Of a stretch of 64,000 nt of DNA, positions 35,125-46,135 are shown piece after piece (the first letter of the stretch is position 1; every line of letters starts with the position of its first letter). The position numbers and the translations under genes are program-made. Source of the stretch: Orientallactaga sibirica (lineage: Eukaryota > Chordata > Mammalia > Rodentia > Dipodidae); contig JAEOAD010000012.1 in the NCBI GenBank assembly GCA_036365145.1, positions 42,166,501 to 42,230,500 of the forward strand. Reading direction: 5' to 3'. Under the pieces are notes generated by a model. The model had not been told where the DNA came from. It worked only from the letters and a program-made list of their open reading frames with translations, and made no database searches.

Positions 35125-35985
35125 AATATCTATGTATTTTAAATGAAATTTTCAATAGAGCAATTTTAACTCACAGAAAAATTGGATAGAAAGTACTACA
35201 ATTTCCCATGTAACGTTGTTTTTCATATATGGCCTCTTCCATTATCCCTAAGGTACACTTGTTATAAGTGATGAAGATATTTTGTGGTTTTGATAATACC
35301 CTTTATGAAACTGACATACTTGTTTACTGCTAATGTGTTGAGAAGTCTAAGTGTGCATGATTATTAAGTATTATATGCTTGTTCTGCATTAATTGATATG
35401 ACCATCTTTTCTAACCTGCCAGTTCTTCCTCCTCCTCACATAAATTGGGGGCTTAGGATGATGAGGTTTTTCAGGAAAGTGAGTCTTGGTGGGAAGCCAA
35501 GTGCCAGTCATAGTGTATTGGAAGAAAATAAAGTTCAAATGAATAGAGTCATAATAGTACAGGGATTTTTCTGTATATAAAGTCGAGTGGTAGCCAATGG
35601 AATTAAATATGAATTTCTAATAAATATCAGGACAGAAAATGCTATGTGTACATATGCCTCACACCCCATCTTCTATCATTACTTTAAATCCTATTAAGTC
35701 CAATTCCAATTACTCCAGCCTACCTGCATTCACCTGACATACAATGGCTCAAAAAAATTTTAATTTGCAGACACTAATATTGCAAGAGAACCTAGGCTTA
35801 ATAATCTTTAAGGTGCAACATTTCTACTTCCTATCTCTTATCTTTTTATTTTTTCCCTCAAACAATAACACTTTTTCTCCATCTTCACTCAATTGATGAT
35901 TTTGCTTTTGATTTGAGAAAACAGGAACAATTTGGAAAAGAATGTTAATAAATGGCAGAAGGACTTAACTTGGTGACTCACAACA
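35125..35985. other. Intergenic, unrecognised
   Basis: Nothing recognised. Confidence 0.4.
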
Positions 35986-35989
35986 TACC

Positions 35990-36323
35990 ATGCCTTTCCT
36001 CAGCTCAGTTCAGCTCAGAATTCTCTAGTAGTTTTTTTTAATCAAGACCCATTCTTTATAATGGCCTGCAGAGATCTACTATTATGATAACCCCATCCCA
36101 AACTTAGCTCCCCATCATTTTCTTCTCCACTTCGTTTTCCTATTTCCCTAATTTACTCTTTACCCACTGAGGTCTATTCTAGATCTCAGACATCAGCCAC
36201 ATTTCTGCCTCCAGGCCTTTATTCTTGCATTCTGTCACCCTCAGTCATCTATGTACATCATTTTCTACAGATCTTTACTCAAACATGGCATTTCAGCTCA
36301 GTACCCTCTAGTTCTTTTTCTGT

Positions 36324-36358
<35 letters not shown>

Positions 36359-36660
36359 AAGGTAGGGTCTCACTCTGGTCCAGGCTGACATGGAATTAAC
36401 TATGTAGTCTCAGGGTGGCCTTGAACTCTCAGTGATCCTCCTACCTCTGCCTCCTGAGTGCTGGGATTAAAGGCATGTGCCACCACGCCCGGCCTGTGCT
36501 CTTTTTTATTTTAAAACTCTTGATTTGTTTCCTCCTTTTGATTGTAAGCCCCATGAGGTCAGGAATTTTAATGTTTTGTTTTGTTCACTGTGCAAAAAGT
36601 GCTATCTTGTAACCCAGATTTGCTTAATAAATTCCCAATAAATGAACACAAGTACATACC
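35990..36660 (+). mobile_element. L2 LINE 3' end, interrupted
   Basis: GCCTCCAGGCCTTTATTCTT at the left and ATTGTAAGCCCCATGAGGTC, TGTTTTGTTCACTGTG, AATAAATTCCCAATAAATGA at the right are the L2 3' region, split by a B1 at 36324-36493. Confidence 0.7.
36324..36493 (-). mobile_element. B1 SINE, young
   Basis: T tract, near-consensus reversed B1 ending CACCACGCCCGGC, target duplication CTGTGCTCTTTTTT on both sides (36320 and 36494 onwards). Confidence 0.95.
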
Positions 36661-38400
36661 TCTTATTTAGAGAAGGTGGGACCCTTATTTTTCAGATGTT
36701 TCTAATAGGATTGCTATTTAAGTCACAGGCACTAGTTTGATTGTTCTAACTTCTTTCCACCTCACCTGTCATGACTCAAGAATCATGGCCATTTAAATGT
36801 TAATGATGGCAATTTGAATTTTGTTCTTCTGAAATTTCTTCTCTGTTAACAATTTCTCACATTTCTCACAAGTACCCTTTTAGACTGGTAGACTGCTTTA
36901 TAGGCCAGACTTGATACTAAGGAAGATGGCTTAGAAAGTAAAATAGGTTTTAAAGGATGATGCTTCCTTTCAAGTTTTAAGCGGGGAATCTTAAATACTA
37001 AAGATTATGGAGAATTGCTGGAGGCACATTTCTACATCTACTTAATTTTAAGAGCAGTTTACATTTCTAGTCTAGAGAATAAAGGAGGAAAGTGGTGATG
37101 AAGAGTAAGGGACATGAGAAACACTGCACTGATGAGGTCGAAGGAGGATACTTGGATAGTTACTCTTTCCCTCGCTGTCTCCTCAGATGCTATTTGAATT
37201 GTCTGTCATGGGGATAGTCAGGGTGAGGAATGATATTTTCTGTCTAGAATAGGTTTTCCAAGTAGGGTAAGAGCTTTCTTCCAAAAATAAATAAATGGAG
37301 GAAAGAAGGGAAAAATAAAAGTAAATAAAGAAAATGGATTCTCAAAATATCCTTGCTGTGTTTGAAATGGGTGCATTTTACTATGTGAAAGGAAAAAATG
37401 AGTAGGCAAAAATCGATGTCTATAGGATGTCAGGAGAGTAAATATAACCCCTCACCCAAATGTGGCTGATTGATAACACATGATTAGTTCATCTTGTGCT
37501 CTGCTTTATTGATGTAACTATTACAAGTTTAAACTAATAGTCCACTCCCTGATTGCTTAACCTTTGAACTTAATACTGAAATCTGCAAATAGTAATAATG
37601 AGCATGTAACTGGTATTTTTCAAATTTTATTTTCCAATAATTTCAAGTTCATAGAAATTATGCATGAGTATTATGGTGCACTGATGAATACATTTCTCCC
37701 AGAGCCATGAGGTCAAGCTTTACCAATCATTCTAATGATATCTTTATAGCAAAAAGGCCCACTTCTGTCTTTGGTGCCAAACTTACTGCCACAGCCTTTG
37801 AAGCAGGATGGTGGGCACAGTAGCAGAGCCTGGTTCAGAAACATAGGACTGCTTCATGGCATCAGACCCTGTGGTCCTGTTCTGAACCACCTGCTAGAAA
37901 GTGACTTTTCTTCACTGAGACTGTGCAGCCTTTCAGTACAATGCCAACTCAGTACAAATGCCTTTCATTCATTTTATGGATGACTTTTGCAAAAAAAAAA
38001 AAAAATTATTATCAATCACTCATTATACTTGGTTGTTATGTCTTCCTGTCCTCTTTGATTCTGGAAGAGACTCTCAAAACTTACCTTCATTACCTTGATG
38101 CTTTTAAGGTCATTTATTTCATAGATATTCTCTATCTTTCTGTTTGATATTTCCTTTTGATTATAAACAGGTTATGACTTTTTGACTGAATGCTAGAGGA
38201 ATGGGTTGGGTTCTGCTCATCACTTTCTATAAGGTGGTATGCCATGCCAATTGGTCTTTATGGTCTAGTAATATTGACTTTGATCACTTGACTCAAACAG
38301 AGTCTGTTAGTTTACTTCATTATAGTTAACTTTTATTTTGCTTAGTAATAAAAAATGTAAACTATTTAAACTATAAGGTCTTCTGTTCACCTCTAATTTA
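36660..38400. other. Intergenic, left flank of the provirus
   Basis: No gene recognised. No 5' LTR or gag of the provirus to the right is visible here. Confidence 0.45.
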
Positions 38401-40604
38401 TTCACAGGCATTTATCATCATGGAGGCCTTAAAATGGAAGGTCTCAGATGGAACAACAGGTCTTATCAGACCCCTAGTGGCTGATGTAACAACCAACCTT
38501 TTAGGGAGGGACATCCTCAAGGCCCTAGATGTGGTCATTGCCAGCATATAGAGGGAGAATGCATTTAAATGGAGGATTATAAGAGATATCTTCATCAGTG
38601 TCACCCCAAATCCTAATGGCCACTGTTAAAGATGAGGCTCCCTGCCTAGAACGGCTCTCTAATGAACCAGTCTGGGTTGAACAGTGACCTCTGCCAAGGC
38701 AGAAACTCAAAATCTTAGATCAATTAGTAATAGAACAACTCCAACTTAATCATATCCACCCTTCACAGAGTCCATGGAATACCCCTGTATTTGTGATTCA
38801 AAAGAATTCAGGAGGATGAAGGCTATTACAAGACATCAGGGCTATTAATAAAACAATGCTCATTTGGGGAGCCCCTCAGAGAGGGCTGGTTCTTATAACA
38901 GGTATTGCTACCAACTCCCCTCCTTTCCATTGACATCAAAGACTGCTTTTTTTTTCTATTCCCCTACACTGCCAGGACCAAAAATGCTTTGCATTCTCAA
39001 TCTCTTCTGTTAATAATTCCGGGTCAACCAGGTTCTTTGAGTGGATGGTACTGCCCCAAGGGATGGAAAACAGCCCCACTATATGCCAAGAGGCAGTTGC
39101 TGTGGCACTAAACTCCATTTAGACCACAGCCTCAACATTTGTCATTACATGGATGATATCCTGGTATGGAAGGACTCATCCATGTCACCAGCTGAACTGA
39201 GAGACCAACTAATACCCTTCCTCATTTTGGCAGGCTTTAAAATTGCCCCAAACAAGGTTCAACTCATTCCCCCCATAACCTTCCTAGGGACAGAGTTCTC
39301 CCTCACCTCCACTCAACCTCTTAAACCTATGCTCTCCTTCCCTCAAAAGCTCACATTGGCTTCACTTCAGAGCTTCCTGGGAAATCTCAATTGGCTCTGA
39401 CTGTGGCTACCTATCCTTACCAGTGCCTTAAAGCCCCTTTTTGATATTCTCAAAGGCAATAAAGACCCATCCTCCTCCCAGGTCCAGAGCCCAGGAGCAA
39501 AACAGATATTGATCAAAATCAACAATATGTTTCAAAACATGGCCCTTGCTCAATATTCACCACACAGACCAGTTCAACTCATGATATTCAATTCCTCCCC
39601 AACCATGAAGGGAGCACTATATCAATCCCAGGGGGTCCTCAAATGGCTCCACACCTCCATTGGTGATGGTCCAAGAATAATGACAGAGATTGACGCCCTT
39701 GCAGCCATGATCAAATCCGGGCGGGACCAGACCCTCCAAACCTTAGGCAAAGAACATGGTATCTTCATAACTCCCTTCTCCCTCTCCGATATTCAGTGGC
39801 TACTTAAAAACCATTCCTGTTTTGGAGTTAGTCTAATGGGCTTCCCCAGTCAGATTGACAACCATTACCCTAATGAAAAGTGGGTCTCCACCAAACCTCT
39901 TTTAAGATGACTCCCACCCTATCTCTTCTCAAAGAAATCCATCCCCAGCGCACCCCCATCTTTATAGATGGAGGAAAAAAAGGAGCAGCTATGGTCCTCT
40001 ACCACCCAGGTGATCAACATCGCACCATCCACTTTAAAGAGCTTCCTAATAAATCCCCACAATATAAGGAAATGTATGCTATTTATCTAGCACTCTGAGA
40101 GAAGGAAGGCCCCTTCAACCTCTTTTCTAACAGTATTTATGCTGTCATTCTGCTCCCCTGGCTCATCACTCATTCATCCAGCTAGATGAAAACCTACTTT
40201 CACTGCTACTAATTAAAGTCTCCAGTCTCATACATAAGAGGAGGACCCCCTGTTTGAACAACATTTCAGGGCCCATAGCCCCCTACCTGCCCCCACCCCA
40301 CTGAAGGGAACGCTCTAGTGGACCAAGTGGCCACCTATAGGAGCCCTTCTGGCCACCCTTGAGGACGCTGAGAAATTCCATGCTAACACCCACGTCAACT
40401 TCAAGGGGCTACAGTCACGCTTCCCCCTAATTCTTAAAAATCAATTCCAATGCATACTAAAAACCTGCCATTCTTGTGCCTCATTAATAACAACACCTGC
40501 TCTTCAGACAATGGGCACCAACCCTCGAGGCCCCAAAGCTAATGCCCTTTGGCAAATTGATGTCACCCATATTCCCCAATTTGGCCGACAAAAATATGTC
40601 TTTG

Positions 40605-40844
40605 GGGCTGAAGAGATGGCTTAGTGGTTAAGTTGCTTTCCTGCAAACCCAAATGACCCAGGTTCAACTCTGCAGGACCCACATAAGCCAGATGCACAAG
40701 GGGTGGGTCCATGCATCTGGAGTTTGTTTGCAGTGGCTGGAGGCCTTGTAGTGCCCATTCTTCTCTCTCTCTCTCTCTCTCTCTCTACCTGCCTATTTCT
40801 GTAACTCTCTCTGTGTGTCAAATAAATAAAAATAAAATATTAAA
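40605..40844 (+). mobile_element. B2-like SINE in integrase remnant
   Basis: Starts GGGCTGAAGAGATGGCTTAG and ends in a CT tract and AAATAAATA-type tail. A 15-bp target repeat AAAAATATGTCTTTG is at 40590-40604 and 40845-40859. Confidence 0.95.
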
Positions 40845-40864
40845 AAAAATATGTCTTTGTTAAA

Positions 40865-41018
40865 CCGGGTGTGGTGGCGCATGCCTTTAATCCCAGCACT
40901 TGGGAGGCAGAGGTAGGAGGATTGCCGAGAGTTCGAGGCCACCCTGAGACTACATAGTGAATTCCAGGTCAGCCTGGACCAGAGTGAGACCCTACCTCAC
41001 AAAACAAACAAACAAAAA
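40865..41018 (+). mobile_element. B1 SINE in integrase remnant
   Basis: Starts CCGGGTGTGGTGGCGCATGC and ends CAAACAAACAAAAA. Target repeat ATGTCTTTGTTA at 40851-40862 and 41019-41030, overlapping the target repeat of the neighbouring B2-like SINE. Confidence 0.95.
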
Positions 41019-41689
41019 ATGTCTTTGTTACAGTGGATGCATATGTTCACTTCATATGGTCCATGGCACAAATGGGAGAAAGCTCAAAAAACTTATACAT
41101 CATATGCTCTCCACCTTTGCCATCGTGGGTAACCCCCACAAAATAAAAAACTGACAATGGTCCAGCCTTTACTAGCTTACTATTTAAAGCCTTTTGCATA
41201 CAATGGAAAATTACTCATTACACAGGAATTCCCTACAATCCACTGGGTCAAGGATTAATAGAAAGAATTCACCAAACTCTAAAACCTCAACTTAAAAAAT
41301 AAAAGCTCAATACATACCCGCCCAGTCTTCAGCTGGCAATAGTCCTGACAACCTTAAACATTTTCAACATAAACAAAAACCCTCAGCATCCCCCTATCTC
41401 CCTCCATTGGCATGCACCAGTAGCTGCCCCCTCTATTCTGGTATGATGGCTAGACTCCTTATACAGAATGTGGAAGGGACCAGACCCCCTTATCACCATG
41501 GGGAGAGGATTTGCTTGTGTTTTTCCCCCAGGACCAGCCCACCCATCTGGGTCCCAGCTCAAAAAGTCTGATTCAATCTCTCTTACCAAAAGGGTGGCCC
41601 ACCTGTCGTTGCAGATCAAGGACAGAGGAAATGGAGGAAACGCCACCCCCACCAACATCACTTGAGCCAGTAAAAGGGAGTCTCCTGGA

Positions 41690-42114
41690 GGGATGTTCAT
41701 GACCTTGTGGACACAGCTAGAGCCAGATACTTGCCACAGGCATCTCCATCATTTTGATGGTGGTTTTTACAATCTTACATTCCAATGCAAATGCCTCTCT
41801 CCCTGCCCCTCCCCCTAAAACTCTCCAATGGTGTTTTGAGGCCAGAGAGAACTATCAAGGGGTCAATAGAATCATTGGCAAAGGTTATTGCGCCATTCAG
41901 GGCTGCCAGACCATTGTCAGCTTTCCTGTCTATCCTAACTCTACACCCTGCACTAATCAAGCTTTTGCATGCTTTGCCTATTGTCAAGGAAGAAAAGACT
42001 GCCTTCAAAACCAGGAATATTATGGGGGATGCTGATACAAACACTGTGTTATCAGAAATAAGTGGCGAATGGGGGGGTGGGGAGATACTCTCTTCACCAA
42101 CTGCTGGTAGAGAC
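41690..42114 (+). pseudogene. Retroviral env remnant, surface subunit N-terminal part
   Basis: A hydrophobic leader-like stretch (about 41735-41790) precedes a cysteine-rich surface-subunit segment (to 42035). Stops follow at about 42036 and 42105. The frame is cut at GAGAC (42110-42114) by the minus-strand provirus; the same reading frame resumes at 46136. The 180-codon open frame that runs on into the LTR is an artefact of that junction. Confidence 0.85.
42110..42114. repeat. Left target site duplication GAGAC
   Basis: GAGAC precedes the left LTR of the minus-strand provirus and recurs at 46136-46140 after the right LTR. The preceding A could extend it to six bases, since the right LTR ends in A. 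Confidence 0.85.
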
Positions 42115-42589
42115 GGTGGTGGTTCATGTGGTCCCTATGGCCACAGTCCCCCAGAGACATCCAGGCAACTGTGGAGCATGGTCTTGAGGGGCAGTGAGTG
42201 TGATGAGAAGAAACACCCTGGAGACTGCATCAGAGGACAGCTGGTTAATTTACCAGGGGAGTATGTTTATAAATGTTTATGTAGTGGTGGGAAGAGGTAC
42301 AGGGTCACAGGGGGTTTGACTTGGTGAAGCTTGCTGGCTGATACCTTATTAACATATTGTGATGTAAGCAGACAAAGGTCACAAGGCTCTGGGGAAAGTG
42401 AAACCTAAGTCTTATCAGGATGTCCAGGTGCCTTGGGCTGGGGGGAGGAAGTGGCCTCCCTCCTGCCAGTCTTGAGATTGTCTGGGGTCTAGGCTTGCTA
42501 CAGCCTCGGGGGGGGGCCTTTAGTCATGCCTGACAGCTCAGGTCTGCCTAAACCTCCAGTAGCCTGGGAGCTTTCAACCATGCCCTACA
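42115..42589 (-). mobile_element. 3' LTR of inner provirus
   Basis: 475 bp. Its minus-strand start TGTAGGGCATGGTTGAAAGC follows a polypurine tract, as expected for a 3' LTR. It is 63 bp shorter than its partner, mainly because it has one copy of a roughly 55-bp segment present twice in the other. Confidence 0.88.
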
Positions 42590-42604
42590 GCTCCTCCTTT
42601 GTTT

Positions 42605-43890
42605 TTATAATGGGACAGCATCATCATATTGAGTGAGATTTTTATAGTCTACCATAGGTCTATATAGAGCTAGATGGTGCATGAGGACCTGGTTGGTAGC
42701 AACCTTAGCAATATCAGTTATTTGTTGTCTGAGAAATTTGATAAGGTAGGGGGCCACAAGTAACAGGGTTCCTATAGCTAGGAGGGGGCCAAGGAAGGGG
42801 AGAAGCTGAGTGACTAAGGGGTTAGAGAACCAGGTGGTGGTGTCATCAGGTTTGTAGTGGTCAAGTAGCTCCTTGTGGAGTTTTTTGAGAGTTTTAACAT
42901 TTTTTTCAACAACATTTGATTCATTGACAGAAAAACAATAATCTTCTCCCAAGACCATGCATGTCCCCCTATGTTCAGCAGTGATGAGGTCTAAGATTCT
43001 ATGGTTTTAAAGTACCACACCCACGAGAGAGTTTAATTGTCTCTGAAGAGACTCGAGGCTGTTGGTAGTGGATACCATGGCCTGGTCAAACTTGTCTCAG
43101 AAGTCCTTGTGAGATGGTTGGTTTGGATGAGAGTGGCTCCTGCAGCCCCAGAGGCCCCCAGGGATAGCGTCACACTGAGACCCACCAATAGGGGGATGAA
43201 AAATCTCTCTCGGTTGATTTGGGCACAGTTTGTAGGCTGCATCTTCTTCCTCATGCAGATACACCTGTGGAACAATCAAGACTGGGGAACAATAAATGAG
43301 AGAGGAAACATTTATGCATGGGATGGTTAGCCCTTTGCAGCAAAGGAGAGCAGGTATCTTTACACAAGTGGTCTTGGTTATGGAAATATTGAGGAGACAT
43401 TCAGCCCTGGTCAGCTTAGAGCTGGACAGGCAAAGGGGCATACCTTGACTGGCATCAAAGAGAGGAATATTAGTAAGGTAGGGTTGGGAATAGTTTGCTA
43501 TTGATGTGTGGTATTCAAGGGTGGCATTAATAGGGACTGCCATCAGCAGGGGTGGGTGATGGATGCACAAGAGAAGCAGTTAGAGGCATTGGGGTGGTTA
43601 GTAAAGGGGAGAAGGTCTTCCACATATTGGATGTGTTGTGCCCATGTTATAGTGGCTTGTATTTTTTCTGTAACTTGTTTTTCTTGTGAGAGAATGTGGT
43701 GGTTAGTTTGTTTCAGGTGGGGAGCAAGGACAAGCTGTCTAGAGATATGAAGAGTACCAGAGGGGGATTATAAGAAGCTAGGAGAATAGAGTATTTCTGT
43801 CACCCCTACTTGCCAGTGTTCATCCCAGGGGTCTCCGGATGAATGAGCGAGCAAGCCAGGGAAGCAGGTTGACAGTGCAAATACTGTCAG
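42605..43890 (-). pseudogene. Retroviral env remnant of inner provirus
   Basis: Surface-subunit end (about 43870-43300), hydrophobic fusion-peptide-like region (about 43130-43200), a heptad region, the GGTC start of the disulfide motif near 42960 (C-X6-Y-C: the middle cysteine is Tyr), a membrane anchor (about 42700-42800) and a short tail ending at about 42605. Open over the last 117 codons but shifted or stopped upstream. The N-terminal surface part is missing. The homologous env of the outer provirus is at 46136-47365. Confidence 0.85.
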
Positions 43891-45577
43891 TGTCTCCAAA
43901 TGTAGTCTATTTACCTCATAAAATAGGAAAAAAGAGAGTAGATAATTTTTCTGAGATTTTTTTTTGAGACAGGGTTTTAGTTATAGTAACCTTAGGAGAG
44001 AGGTAAATATTAATGAGACAATTTTAATTGTAAGACTTATTTAAAATGTTGATAGATAGAGGAACCTAGCTAAGTTGGTTGGGTACTCTAAATTTAGTCT
44101 TTCATGACCATTATGACCAGATTAGCATAAAGGAGTTAAAGTTAAGTTTACAACCTGAATACCATAGCAACCTGCTACCAGCCAGGGCCATGCGTTGTTA
44201 GTCTGATGTAAAGCCCTAGGCTAATAGTCATTTCATATCTCAAGAAATCTGTAATCTGATTAACTACTTTGTCTTTAACCTCTGTTTAAGTTTATTAATA
44301 CCTTCATCCACATACTTTACTCATGCCTTCATCTTCATACTTTACTCATACCTTCATCTACATACTTTACTCATGCCTTCATCTTCATACTTTACTCATA
44401 CCTTCATCTAACCACTCATGCCTTCATCTTAACTTTAATCATACCTTCATCTTTTCATCAAACATTTAACAATCTTTTTCATCAAACATTTCCAACATTT
44501 AAAGTTTCTTCTCCATTTATCTTCTTTAGTCAGTTCATCTTATAACTACCAACAAAAACTTTCATTGTCCTTACCAGAAGACTGTTAATAAAAGGCCCTT
44601 TGAAATAACTTTTTTATAAAAGAGTAGACCAGACTTGACTTATACTATTTATCTAGAATAAACACATAGATTTTATCATTTATTGATTTTGGAATTTTGT
44701 TTCTTATAACTTTTCTGAATCACATTTTTTAAATATGAAAGCAGATTCCAACATTATTAGAAATTTTCTTACAAATTCAGTATCAAGCCCATCTAAATTT
44801 AAACATAAATCTTGAGACTGCTTTTCTGTTAGTGGTCCCATAGAAGCATAGAGAGACAAACTTAAAACAGTTGCAAATTCTCATAAGAAGTCCCCATCTA
44901 TTCACAGCAACTTGGCATTCACCCATTATGCTGGGGCCAGGATCCTGAGATTCCCTGTGCCTGCAGGCCCCTGGCTCTGCAAATCAGGGAAGCTAAGAAA
45001 GAACCATTTTTCCTCCTAAATTCCAGGGAGAGTTTTGGACTTCCCTCAGGACTCAAGGCAGCTTTCTGATCCTGCCATTTTATAACTCTTTAAGAGTAGG
45101 AGAATTTTGGCCTATGATCTTAATTATTTTTCGTGTTTCTTCTGGGGGACACTCAACAGTAAAAACTGGCTATACTGTCTAGTACAGAGGGCTTGGTGAA
45201 GAACATCACCCACAATGAAATGGCACTGTTCAGAACAGAAATCATTCTACAGCCTTATGGCTGTGAGCCACATACATATGCACATACCTACATTCATTTC
45301 AAGTGCACTTATCATATAGACTGCAGACAACTATTTCCCCTCATATATTCATTCATTCATTCATTCATAAGCAATGGATTTTCATTTTAAGTTTCTATTC
45401 TATTTACAACTTTGGAGACAAAAACAAACCTTGTTAGTGGGAGCATAATAGAGCAGGGAGAAGGTCAGGCACACAGAGTAAAATAGTTCGGGCCATTTGC
45501 CTGTACACTGGCAGAAGTTTTCTAAATCAGTGAGAATTTGGACATTAACAGGAAAAGATGCTACTCCTTGATTATAT
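43890..45577 (-). other. Non-coding interior of inner provirus
   Basis: Occupies the place of leader, gag and pol. AT-rich, no frame longer than about 65 codons and no retroviral motif in any frame. Holds the 25-bp minisatellite and a short (ATTC)n run at 45346-45369. Confidence 0.75.
44301..44455. repeat. 25-bp minisatellite
   Basis: Four exact-length 25-bp units (44301-44400), each starting CCTTCATC and ending ACTTTACTCAT plus A or G, then two shortened units and a partial one. Units alternate (CA/TT in positions 9-10, G/A at the end), suggesting a 50-bp higher-order unit. Confidence 0.95.
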
Positions 45578-45595
45578 GTCCCTGTTCAGGCAACA
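45578..45595 (-). other. Primer binding site, tRNA-Lys type
   Basis: Minus-strand TGTTGCCTGAACAGGGAC lies two bases inside the LTR end. It differs at three positions from the usual complement of the tRNA-Lys3 3' end. This fixes 45598-46135 as the 5' LTR. Confidence 0.85.
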
Positions 45596-45597
45596 GC

Positions 45598-46135
45598 TGT
45601 GGTTCTTGGGTTCCCCGTGGCTGCAGTTCCCTGGAGACATCCAGTCAACTGTGGAGCAGAGTCTTGAGTGGCTGTTAGCGCCGTGGGACGAAACACCCAG
45701 AGACTGTGTCGGAGGACAGCTCACTTATTTGCCAGGGGAGTTGGGTTTATAAATGTTCATGTAGTGGTGGGAAGAGGTATGGGTTATGGGACACAGGAGG
45801 ATTGGCTTGTTCATGTAGTGGCAGGAAGAGTTATGGGGTATGGGAAGAGTATGGGGATATTGGCTTGATAAAGGTTGTTGGCTGACACCTTATTAACATA
45901 TAGTGATGTAAGCGGACAAAGGTCACAAGGCTCTGGGGCAAACGAAACCTAAATCTTATCAGGATGTCCAGGTGCCCTGGGCTGGGGGAGGGAACAGCCT
46001 CACTCCTGCTGGTCTTGAGATTGTCTAGTGTGTAGGCTTACTGCAACCTCAGGGGGAGAGAGCCCTTAGTCATGCTGGACAGCTCAGGTCTGCCTAAACC
46101 TCCACTAACCCAGGGACCTTCAACTGTGCCCTACA
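45598..46135 (-). mobile_element. 5' LTR of inner provirus
   Basis: 538 bp, minus-strand start TGTAGGGCACAGTTGAAGGT and end ACCACA. Contains a direct duplication of about 55 bp (around 45748-45870) shared with the outer 3' LTR but not with its partner LTR. Confidence 0.9.

Larger units (their letters stand above)
38400..41380 (+). pseudogene. Retroviral pol remnant (PR end, RT, RNase H, IN)
   Basis: The protease end shows GRDIL near 38505. RT starts near 38640, with TPVFVI (about 38783), RAIN and the active-site YMDD at 39146-39157, but carries stops and shifts through 38880-39120 and a stop at about 39399. RNase H-like sequence runs 39500-40120, with FIDGG near 39960. Integrase shows the H-H-C-C zinc region (about 40375-40480), a T-region aspartate near 40560 and the DNG of the catalytic triad at 41153-41161, followed by the conserved HYTGIPYNP segment. 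Two SINEs (40605-40844, 40865-41018) lie between the zinc region and DNG. Many stops and frameshifts; no functional enzyme. Confidence 0.92.
42115..46135 (-). mobile_element. Inner provirus, minus strand, non-autonomous
   Basis: Read on the minus strand: 5' LTR (46135 to 45598), primer binding site (45595 to 45578), about 1.7 kb non-coding interior, env remnant (about 43890 to 42605), polypurine tract (42606 to 42590), 3' LTR (42589 to 42115). No gag or pol can be found. This structure resembles mouse ETn-like elements that depend on a helper for retrotransposition; that comparison is inference. Confidence 0.88.

Noticed and set aside
41785..42327. 180-codon open frame from env into the LTR
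   Set aside because: Crosses the insertion junction at 42114/42115 and is in a different frame from the env remnant.
44301..44455. Regular direct repeats suggesting a CRISPR array
   Set aside because: Units are contiguous without spacers, and the DNA is mammalian; this is a minisatellite.
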